Positions 1-5,828 of a stretch of DNA of 10,389 bases are shown piece after piece. The DNA is taken from contig JACVIW010000066.1 in NCBI GenBank assembly GCA_015711695.1, forward strand, positions 1-10,389, in the 5' to 3' direction. The position numbers and the translations under genes are program-made. Each line of letters opens with the position of its first letter. The stretch's first letter is position 1. The notes under the pieces were generated by a model that worked only from the letters and a program-made list of their open reading frames with translations, ran no database searches and was not told where the DNA came from. This stretch comes from Candidatus Geohydrothermomicrobium daggyaiense. GTDB lineage: Bacteria > Actinomycetota > Geothermincolia > Fen-727 > JACVIW01.

Positions 1-1
1 A

Positions 2-112
2 AGCATTGAGCAACTTGTCCCGCGATACTTGCAATCTATTCCGATAGATCCCGCAGGTGGTGTATATTACATAAGGTTTGAGGGAGGACGGGCTCGGGCT
101 GCGGTCAGATGA
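2..112 (+). CDS. C-terminal fragment of an unidentified protein (gene starts upstream of the window)
   Basis: An open frame runs from the first bases of the window to a TGA at 110-112, giving 36 residues. The stretch PRYLQSIPIDPAGGVYYI reads like a genuine protein end. The pattern 'YLxxIPxDPxGGxYYI' followed by a short polar tail is one I associate with the C-termini of secreted or envelope TPR-type and pseudopilin-like proteins. That is recall, not a search result. No start codon, signal peptide or domain can be judged because the gene begins outside the window. It converges on the DUF1844 gene with a gap of about 70 bases, in which I see no convincing terminator. It could also be chance open frame, but the composition argues for coding. 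Confidence 0.5.
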   Translation, partial: SIEQLVPRYLQSIPIDPAGGVYYIRFEGGRARAAVR

Positions 113-181
113 ATCTCGCCTTACCTCATAAAAGATCTGCTTTTCCTTTCCATTATGCTGGCAAGCTTATTTCAATTGACT

Positions 182-658
182 CTATATTTCTTTAGCGTAG
201 TTCAGTTTGAGGTTGTCAAGTGTGCCGATTAGAGGTTGAACTTTCTCCGCTGGTAGTCTATCTGACAGGATTTTCAAAATCGCGTCGATACAGTCAATAG
301 CAAGCCTCGCCTGCTCCATGTCTTTGTATTCAGCGTTTACGTGTTTTGGTATTCCCATTTTTTGATAAGCGAGGCTGGAAAGATTTATGACCATTTCTAT
401 GACTATGTCCGAAACGGTAAGTTTCTTCAGAATTTCCTCGGCGCGTTTCCTTAACTCTTCTTCACTTCCCCTGTCAGTCTCTTTTTTATCTCTGGATGAA
501 ATACGCTCTTTTGCTGGATCTCCGTAGGGTGTCCACAGACGTGAACTGGTTCTTCTTCTTTTATTTTGGCTGATGTTATCACCGTCGATCTGAGAAGTGT
601 TTTCGATCGATTTTTTTTCTTCTTCACGGTCGTTTCTTTTTTCGGACAAGCGCATCAC
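182..658 (-). CDS. DUF1844 domain protein with charged N-terminal extension
   Basis: The protein has 158 residues. Residues about 82-158 match DUF1844: SDIVIEMVINLSSLAYQKMGIP, then an acidic helix (DMEQARLAIDCIDAIL), then LxxLLxxLxxxY-like ending KLNYAKEI. The family is small, helical and of unknown function. Residues 1-80 are very polar, rich in Lys, Arg, Glu and Asp, and look disordered (e.g. NKRRRTSSR near 32-40). No membrane segment or signal peptide is seen. The start is uncertain. GTG at 658 and ATG at 655 both sit on top of the Shine-Dalgarno-like AGAGGTG, whereas a TTG at 647-649 lies 6 bases after it, so translation may begin at that TTG (155 residues). The gene is divergent from the thiamin operon. 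No role in thiamin synthesis is implied. Confidence 0.85.
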   Translation of the reverse strand: MMRLSEKRNDREEEKKSIENTSQIDGDNISQNKRRRTSSRLWTPYGDPAKERISSRDKKETDRGSEEELRKRAEEILKKLTVSDIVIEMVINLSSLAYQKMGIPKHVNAEYKDMEQARLAIDCIDAILKILSDRLPAEKVQPLIGTLDNLKLNYAKEI

Positions 659-720
659 CTCTTAGAAGATTTGTTTTGATTTTTGAAAAGCGGGTTTTTT
701 GTTAAGAATCTCGCTCAAAA

Positions 721-729
721 AATATAGCA
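721..729 (-). promoter_or_regulatory. Possible extended -10 promoter for the DUF1844 gene
   Basis: On the reverse strand this reads TGCTATATT, an extended -10 (TGnTATAAT-like) about 65 bases upstream of the gene start. There is no good -35 match at the expected distance. The call is by eye only. Confidence 0.3.
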
Positions 730-737
730 TAAACTTT

Positions 738-766
738 CTGACAGAGCAGCTGACTATTTTTATTAT
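738..766 (+). promoter_or_regulatory. Promoter of the thiamin operon
   Basis: A -35 box CTGACA (738-743, five of six to TTGACA) is followed after exactly 17 bases by a -10 box TATTAT (761-766, five of six). This places transcription start near 773, about 35 bases before the riboswitch. A second TATAAT lies at 768-773 without a well-placed -35. The -10 box and start lie inside a 9+9 base AT-rich inverted repeat (762-785). Confidence 0.6.
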
Positions 767-805
767 ATATAATGAAATATATAATTAAATCGCTTAAGAA
801 TTTCA

Positions 806-903
806 TATGCAGACGGGAGCTCGTGTTCGCGGGCTGAGAGTACGGGCGCGACCCGTTGACCGGATGAACCTGATCTAGGTAATGCTAGCGTAGGGATAGC
901 ATG
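806..903 (+). promoter_or_regulatory. TPP riboswitch (THI element)
   Basis: The conserved TPP aptamer is visible throughout. P1 pairs AUGC (807-810) with GCAU (899-902). The 5' core is ACGGGAG (813-819). P3 pairs AGCUCG (818-823) with CGGGCU (830-835). The pyrimidine-binding CTGAGAG lies at 834-840. The pyrophosphate-sensing arm has ACCTGATC (868-875), then GCTAGCGTAGGGA (884-896), a near-perfect match to the family signature. It lies directly upstream of an intrinsic terminator and of thi4. From known TPP riboswitches, bound TPP is expected to lower expression of the operon. I could not work out a clear antiterminator pairing by eye. Confidence 0.97.
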
Positions 904-915
904 CTTGTGAAGGAA

Positions 916-951
916 GAGCCGGCCCAGCTGGTGGCGCGGCTCCAATTTTTT
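916..951 (+). terminator. Intrinsic terminator, expression platform of the TPP riboswitch
   Basis: GAGCCG (916-921) pairs perfectly with CGGCTC (937-942). It is extended by GCC (922-924) with GGC (933-935), with one bulged G at 936. After CAA comes a run of six T (946-951). It begins 13 bases after the aptamer and 140 bases before the first gene, which is the usual place for a riboswitch-controlled terminator. That TPP binding favours this hairpin is inferred from the family. Confidence 0.8.
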
Positions 952-1092
952 ATTACTGGCGGTTTTGAAAAACGGCGACTATGTGATTTTGGCGTGTCAA
1001 ACAAAAAAGCAAAAAATTTTATTGAGTCGAGGCGGTTGTTAAAAGCCACGGATCGCCTGAACGGGTCGATTTTGCAAGACAAGGAGGTCTGA

Positions 1093-1893
1093 ATGCCACT
1101 TTCAGAGACTGAAATAACCAGGGCGATTATACAGGGTTTTTCGAGCGATTTTATTGATTCACTCGAACTGGATGTTTCAATCGCCGGAGCCGGTCCCTCT
1201 GGTGTTACTGCCGCATATTTTCTTGCCAGGCAAGGCCTCAAGGTAGGAGTTTTCGAGAGAAACCTTTACGTTGGTGGGGGGATGTGGGGAGGTGGAATGC
1301 TTTTTCCAAGGATAGTTGTCCAGAGATCTGCTCTGGAAATTGTTGAGACATTTGGGGTGAAACTCAGGCACTTCGCAGGCGAATACTATACAGGAGACCC
1401 GGTGGAAGCGGTTTCGAAATGCACAGCATGTTGCGTAGACGCGGGAGCGAAGATATGGGTTGGTGTTTCCGTTGAGGACGTGGTGATAAGGGAGGATGAC
1501 CGAATCGCGGGTATTGTGATCAACTGGCGAGCCGTTGAGCTTGCGGGAATGCATGTTGATCCGCTTGCTATTCACTCTAAGGTTGTGATCGACGCAAGTG
1601 GTCATGACGCGGAAGTGATCAAGAATGTCCAGAAAAAGATACCCGGCTCTCGCCTTCTCACTGATACCGGAAGGGTTATAGGCGAGAAGCCGATGTGGGC
1701 TGAAATGGGTGAGATGGAGTTGCTCGAGAACACAAGAGAGGTTTATCCTGGAATCATTGTTTGCGGAATGGCTGCAAACGCTGTTCTTGGTTCTCCGAGA
1801 ATGGGCGCCGTTTTCGGTGGAATGTTTCTTTCCGGAAAGAAAGCGGCTGAGATTGCGGCGGAGCTGGTAAGAAAAGAAGCGGCTTCTTCCTGA
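1093..1893 (+). CDS. thi4: Thi4-type thiazole synthase (sulfide-dependent, His form)
   Basis: The protein has 266 residues and belongs to the Thi4 family, which makes the adenylated thiazole of thiamin from NAD and glycine. It has an N-terminal dinucleotide fold with GAGPSG (32-37) and the acidic residue E55 at the end of strand two. It also has the Gly/Met loop GGGMWGGGMLFP (61-72) and a C-terminal MGAVFGGMFLSGKKAAE (237-253). Yeast Thi4 has a sacrificial cysteine as sulfur donor at the position where this protein has His154 (AGMHVDP, 151-157). The same replacement is known in methanogen Thi4, which is catalytic, iron-dependent and uses free sulfide. I therefore infer multiple-turnover sulfide-using chemistry in the cytoplasm. 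The start is firm: AAGGAGG at 1081-1087, five bases before ATG. An unusual CxxCC cluster occurs at 110-114. It is the first gene after the riboswitch, and thiE follows within a few bases. Automatic annotation may call it a 'ribulose-1,5-biphosphate synthetase' family protein. Confidence 0.95.
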   Translation: MPLSETEITRAIIQGFSSDFIDSLELDVSIAGAGPSGVTAAYFLARQGLKVGVFERNLYVGGGMWGGGMLFPRIVVQRSALEIVETFGVKLRHFAGEYYTGDPVEAVSKCTACCVDAGAKIWVGVSVEDVVIREDDRIAGIVINWRAVELAGMHVDPLAIHSKVVIDASGHDAEVIKNVQKKIPGSRLLTDTGRVIGEKPMWAEMGEMELLENTREVYPGIIVCGMAANAVLGSPRMGAVFGGMFLSGKKAAEIAAELVRKEAASS

Positions 1894-1895
1894 GG

Positions 1896-2561
1896 GTGAG
1901 TACGTTGCGTGAATGGATTGAAAAAGCAAGGGTGATAGTGATTACCCGTTCGACGCCTTCTGGAGGGAGGGGACATGAGGAGATAGCGTTGGCATCACTT
2001 AAAGGAGGATGCCGGGCAATTCAGTTAAGAGATAAGGAAATGTCTGACAGGAAGATGATGCTCATCGCGAGAAACCTGAACCCGCAAATAAAGAAGAGGG
2101 GAGCGCTTTTATTTATCAATGACAGGGTTGATGTTGCGGCTGCTGTCGGAGTCGATGGGGTGCATCTTGGCGTCGAGGATATTGAAGTCAGGGATGCGCG
2201 GAAAATTCTTGGTCCGGGAGCGATAATCGGCTATTCACCGGATAGCATCGAGGATGCCGAAAGGGCAGTAGCCCAGGGCGCGGATTATCTTGGAGTCGGA
2301 CCGGTTTACGCAACTTCCACCAAACCTGACGCTGGAAAAGCTATCGGCCTGAATGGCATTCTTGAGTACGTTAAGAGATTCAGAATTCCGGTCATAGCGG
2401 TGGGCTCGATCGACGCACACAGGGCTGCGGAGGTGGTAAGAGCCGGCGCCGCAGGGGTTGCGGTATGTTCCGCGGTCTGCGATGCTTCCGACATAGTCAA
2501 AGCGACGGAGAGCATTGTAAAGACAGTCCGGTCAAACCTGCGCCGGGGTCTAAAGGAGTGA
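1896..2561 (+). CDS. thiE: Thiamin phosphate synthase
   Basis: The protein has 221 residues, a normal length for this TIM-barrel enzyme, which couples HMP-PP to thiazole phosphate to give thiamin phosphate. Family motifs in order: QLRDK (43-47), NDRVDVA (75-81), GVHLG (88-92), GVGPVYATSTKPDAG (133-147) and GVAVCSAV (187-194). Two loops differ from the common forms: IGYS (111-114) where IGVS is usual, and AVGSI (168-172) where a GGI phosphate-binding loop is usual. The start is uncertain. GTG at 1896 has no spaced ribosome site, while TTG at 1905 lies 5 bases after GAGGGTGA (1892-1899) and may be the true start (218 residues). It follows thi4 by 2 bases, so translation is probably coupled. Confidence 0.95.
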   Translation: MSTLREWIEKARVIVITRSTPSGGRGHEEIALASLKGGCRAIQLRDKEMSDRKMMLIARNLNPQIKKRGALLFINDRVDVAAAVGVDGVHLGVEDIEVRDARKILGPGAIIGYSPDSIEDAERAVAQGADYLGVGPVYATSTKPDAGKAIGLNGILEYVKRFRIPVIAVGSIDAHRAAEVVRAGAAGVAVCSAVCDASDIVKATESIVKTVRSNLRRGLKE

Positions 2562-2570
2562 ACCCCGGCG
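2541..2570 (+). repeat. GC-rich stem-loop across the thiE stop codon
   Basis: CGCCGGGGT (2541-2549) and ACCCCGGCG (2562-2570) form a perfect 9-base-pair stem with a 12-base loop. The loop holds the sequence TAAAGGAGTG and the stem covers the end of thiE, whose TGA is at 2559-2561. No T run follows, so it is not a standard terminator. It could tune mRNA stability or partial termination between thiE and thiC. Confidence 0.6.
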
Positions 2571-2583
2571 ATTCGTAAAACAA

Positions 2584-2590
2584 TGGAGGA
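2584..2590 (+). promoter_or_regulatory. Ribosome binding site fixing the TTG start of thiC
   Basis: TGGAGGA is followed by 8 bases and then TTG at 2598. The nearer ATG at 2591 opens a six-codon dead end in another frame and is not the gene start. Confidence 0.75.
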
Positions 2591-2597
2591 ATGAAAC

Positions 2598-3896
2598 TTG
2601 ACTCTCATTGACACTTTGAAGGAAGGCGTTATACCAGAAATTGTCCGTAGGGCAGCGGAGAATGAGCCGCTTGATCCAGAGCAAATTGCCCAAGACGTGC
2701 TTTCAGGGGTTACAGTAATTCCCTGTAACAACTTGAGAAGGCTCGAACGCCCGTGCGGGATTGGCAGGAGCTTGAGAGTTAAGGTCAACGCGAATATCGG
2801 GACGTCTGCTGATGTTGCTTCTATTGAGTTCGAGATGGAAAAGCTGAAATCCGCTCTGGATGCGGGAGCGGACGCTGTTATGGACCTCTCAACCGGTGGC
2901 GATATAGACAGCGTAAGGAGAGCGGTAGTAAAGAATTCTCCTGTTCCTGTGGGTACGGTACCCATCTATCAGGCGGCGATAATGGCTCAGGAAAAACACG
3001 GCAGCATCGTAAAAATGGAACCCGACGAGATGTTCGACGCGATCGAAAGACATGCGGCTGATGGAGTGGATTTTGTAACTGTCCACTGTGGAGTGACCAC
3101 CGAGGCGCTGCATTGTCTTGAGGAAACGGGTAGGATTGCCGATATCGTGAGCCGTGGAGGGGCTTTCCTTGCCGGATGGATTATTTACAATGAGAAAGAG
3201 AATCCCCTTTATGAGGACTTTGACCGTCTCCTGGAAATCGCTCTCAAATATGACCTGACCTTGAGTCTTGGTGATGGTTTTCGTCCTGGTGCTGTAGCGG
3301 ATGCAACTGACAGCGCGCAAATACAGGAGCTCGTGACTCTGGGTAGGCTGGTGAAGAGATGCCGCGAAGCCGGAGTGCAGGTAATGGTAGAAGGGCCTGG
3401 GCATGTTCCCGTGAATCAGATTGCAGAAAACGTAAGGTTGGCTAAAGAAATTACCGGCGGTGCGCCTTTTTACGTTCTTGGTCCTCTGGTAACGGACGTG
3501 GCCCCGGGATACGACCATATTGTCGCCGGGATGGGAGGTTTGCTGGCAGCATATGCTGGCGCAGATTTTCTCTGCTACGTTACCCCGAGGGAGCATCTGG
3601 GACTTCCCGGGCCCGAGGATGTTAGAGAGGGTGTTGTCGTGACAAGGATTGCCGCTCACGCGGCGGACCTTGGAAGGAATCCTTCGTTCTTTATGGGATG
3701 GGATAACGAAATGTCCCGGCAGAGAAAAGCGCTTCACTGGGAAGCTCAGATGGAGCTCGCTATCGATCAAAGGAAAGCCAGAAAAATACTTTCTACATGC
3801 AAGGTGGAGGATGAGAAGGGTTGTACTATGTGTGGCGATTTCTGTGCCATGAAGTTCATAGCAGAATTTCTTGGAAGCCGCCGGGGTGTTTGCTGA
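2598..3896 (+). CDS. thiC: Phosphomethylpyrimidine (HMP-P) synthase ThiC, short form
   Basis: This radical-SAM enzyme rearranges aminoimidazole ribotide (AIR) to HMP-P. At 432 residues it is the short form, lacking the N-terminal domain of the roughly 630-residue E. coli protein. Visible motifs: VNANIGTS (63-70), DLSTGGDI (96-103), VEGPGHVP (264-271) and YVTPREHLGLP (327-337). H269 and H333 are the expected metal-binding pair, and their spacing of 64 residues is as I recall for Caulobacter ThiC. The C-terminal cluster-binding cysteines are C409, C412 and C416 (CTMCGDFC), that is CX2CX3C, one residue shorter than the textbook CX2CX4C. The TTG start is supported by GGAGG 8 bases upstream. It lies 36 bases after thiE, downstream of a GC-rich hairpin, and supplies the substrate of ThiD encoded further along. 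Confidence 0.97.
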   Translation: MTLIDTLKEGVIPEIVRRAAENEPLDPEQIAQDVLSGVTVIPCNNLRRLERPCGIGRSLRVKVNANIGTSADVASIEFEMEKLKSALDAGADAVMDLSTGGDIDSVRRAVVKNSPVPVGTVPIYQAAIMAQEKHGSIVKMEPDEMFDAIERHAADGVDFVTVHCGVTTEALHCLEETGRIADIVSRGGAFLAGWIIYNEKENPLYEDFDRLLEIALKYDLTLSLGDGFRPGAVADATDSAQIQELVTLGRLVKRCREAGVQVMVEGPGHVPVNQIAENVRLAKEITGGAPFYVLGPLVTDVAPGYDHIVAGMGGLLAAYAGADFLCYVTPREHLGLPGPEDVREGVVVTRIAAHAADLGRNPSFFMGWDNEMSRQRKALHWEAQMELAIDQRKARKILSTCKVEDEKGCTMCGDFCAMKFIAEFLGSRRGVC

Positions 3897-3968
3897 GGTC
3901 TCAATTCACCTCTGTTAGAGCGCTTGCCAGTCAGTGCGATGGAGTAAAACAATATCGGGTAATTTTAC

Positions 3969-4976
3969 ATGTTTGAAGAATATCTTACGGAAAGACAGGT
4001 GATATCCATAATCCGGGAGCTTTCGAATGAGATGGCGGAGAACTATCCCGGTATAAAAATCTCAATAGGGGATGACGCAGCCCTTTTCCATTTTTCAGGT
4101 GGTGACGTCCTTCTCACTACTGACTGCATTTTTGAGGGTATTCATTTCAACCTCGATACTCACAGTCTTTCGGATGTGGGGTGGAAAGCCGCGGCTTGTG
4201 GTGTCAGCGACATCGCAGCAATGGGAGGGCAGCCCCTTTGTGTCCTGATGTCTCTTGCTTACTCAGAACCTTTGAGCGAGGAGCAAATAAGAAGCTTGCT
4301 CGGCGGCTTTATTGAGATGCTTGAGACATGTAACTGCGCATTGATAGGAGGAGACGTAAGCCGTTCTCGAAGTGGCCTTTCCCTTGTGGTTACGGTCGCT
4401 GGCGTTCCTCATATCAGGGGAAGCGTGAGAAGATCAGGCGCTAAAGTCGGGGATTTGATTGGCTTGACTGGTCACACTGGCGATTCCGCTGCCGGCCTTT
4501 ATATACTATCCAAAAACGATGAAAAACTACGAGCACGATTCCCCGAACTTGTCGAATCGCACCTCAGGCCAAAGCCCAGAGTAGAGGCTGGCTGGATAAT
4601 AGCGTCCGCCGGTGCAAGCGCGATGGAAGATACAAGCGACGGCCTTGCGCGAGACCTCCTTCACATCTGCGAGGAGAGCAAACTTGGATGTATCCTGGAG
4701 GAAAGGCTCCTTCCCGTATCACAAAGTCTCGTTTCGCTTGCTGAACATGAGGGTGAAGACCCGTTTGAATGGTTCATGGGAGGCGGGGAGGATTTCGAGT
4801 TGGTTTTTACGGCATCCGAGAAAGCGTTTGGAGAGATCAGTCGGTGCTGTGGGGAGCGGGGAATTCCGGTCACCATGATAGGAAGGATGGTGTCCGCGAA
4901 TGAGGGAAGCTTCATCGTCAGGAAAGATGGAAGCAGGGTAAACATTGAAAATCTGGGATATGAGCATTTCGCTTGA
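3969..4976 (+). CDS. thiL: Thiamin monophosphate kinase
   Basis: The protein has 335 residues with the ThiL (AIR-synthase-like) fold. It phosphorylates thiamin phosphate with ATP to TPP, the last step of the pathway. Motifs in order: IGDDAA (33-38), TTDCIFEGIHF (50-60), SDIAAMGG (80-87), GGDVSRS (127-133), RSGAKVGD (155-162), HLRPKPRVEAG (198-208), DTSDGL (221-226) and GGGEDFEL (271-278). The acidic residues that hold Mg-ATP in the family are present. An in-frame TAA at 3960-3962 rules out a longer protein, so ATG 3969 is the likely start although its ribosome site is weak. It follows thiC after 72 bases, the widest gap in the operon. I see no terminator or strong promoter there, so co-transcription is likely. 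Confidence 0.95.
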   Translation: MFEEYLTERQVISIIRELSNEMAENYPGIKISIGDDAALFHFSGGDVLLTTDCIFEGIHFNLDTHSLSDVGWKAAACGVSDIAAMGGQPLCVLMSLAYSEPLSEEQIRSLLGGFIEMLETCNCALIGGDVSRSRSGLSLVVTVAGVPHIRGSVRRSGAKVGDLIGLTGHTGDSAAGLYILSKNDEKLRARFPELVESHLRPKPRVEAGWIIASAGASAMEDTSDGLARDLLHICEESKLGCILEERLLPVSQSLVSLAEHEGEDPFEWFMGGGEDFELVFTASEKAFGEISRCCGERGIPVTMIGRMVSANEGSFIVRKDGSRVNIENLGYEHFA

Positions 4977-5003
4977 ATTGCCTGTGGAAGTGAGGCGTGC
5001 GTT

Positions 5004-5828
5004 TTGATAAGAAAAATCCCGGTTGCGCTTACCTGCGCTGGACTTGATCCTTCCGGCGGGGCAGGAATTATCGCTGATGTCAGGACGTTTGAAAAGCTCG
5101 GAGTGTTTGGCTCCGCTGTCGCTACCTGCATCACTTACCAGGGACCGGCCGGTGTCCGTGGTCGCTATGACCTGCATGAAAGCGTTGTGGCTGAGCAGCT
5201 CGAAGTTCTTTTCGAAGATATCACACCTGCAGCTGTTAAGACGGGAGTGGTGGGTTTTGAGGGGACAGTTTCAATTCTTGCTAAAGCTTTCAGGAGGTTT
5301 GCCGGTTTGCCCGTGATCGTTGACCCTGTTTTGCGTAGTGGGAGTGGGGAGGAACTCATATCGACCGAGGCGAAATTGAGACTTCTGGACGAATTGATTC
5401 CCGTATCCCTCATTGTTACTCCCAACGGCGAGGAGCTTGAAGCGCTTACCGGTATATCGTTCGGTGACGTTGAGAGTTGCGCCTGGGCGGCTTTAAGCCT
5501 GATTTCGCGCGGAGCGGAGTCTGTTCTTGTTACGGGGGTGACGCCTGGGGAAAGTTATAATGGGAAAGTCCTTGATATCTTTGTGACCCGAAAGACTTAT
5601 AGAGTTTATTCAAGAGAGTTTCTGAATCTGGAGCGGGTTCACGGGACCGGCTGCGTTCTTTCCGCCGCCATTTGTGCTTTCCTCGCGCTTGGATGTGATC
5701 TCAAAGAAGCGGTGGAAAAGGCACGGGATGTGGTATGGGATGCGATTATATTTGCGGTAAACCCGGGAAAGGGTGTTCCCTGCGCGTACCTGAAAGGGGG
5801 TAAGCATGAGAATCGGTCTGGTAAGTGA
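5004..5828 (+). CDS. thiD: Hydroxymethylpyrimidine (phosphate) kinase
   Basis: The protein has 274 residues of the ribokinase-like ThiD family, which phosphorylates HMP and HMP-P to HMP-PP for ThiE. The N-terminal CAGLDPSGGAGIIAD (11-25) is the substrate loop. VKTG lies at 78-81, VIVDPVLRSGSGEELI at 104-119 and VTPNGEEL at 138-145. The catalytic anion hole is HGTGC (213-217), with C217 at the family's conserved position. The only in-frame start is TTG 5004, eight bases after GAGG (4992-4995). No ThiE or ThiN domain is fused to it. The final 23 bases overlap the next gene, which points to translational coupling. Confidence 0.94.
   Translation: MIRKIPVALTCAGLDPSGGAGIIADVRTFEKLGVFGSAVATCITYQGPAGVRGRYDLHESVVAEQLEVLFEDITPAAVKTGVVGFEGTVSILAKAFRRFAGLPVIVDPVLRSGSGEELISTEAKLRLLDELIPVSLIVTPNGEELEALTGISFGDVESCAWAALSLISRGAESVLVTGVTPGESYNGKVLDIFVTRKTYRVYSREFLNLERVHGTGCVLSAAICAFLALGCDLKEAVEKARDVVWDAIIFAVNPGKGVPCAYLKGGKHENRSGK

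Noticed and set aside
901..1092. 63-codon forward open frame ending at the base before thi4
   Set aside because: It starts in the last helix of the riboswitch, runs through the terminator hairpin and its T run, has no ribosome site and its protein resembles nothing known.
1177..1929. 250-codon reverse open frame opposite thi4
   Set aside because: It lies wholly antisense to a clear Thi4 gene and its protein has low-complexity, non-family composition. It is a shadow frame.
2889..3770. 293-codon reverse open frame opposite thiC
   Set aside because: It is antisense to conserved ThiC motifs and has no recognisable domain or ribosome site.
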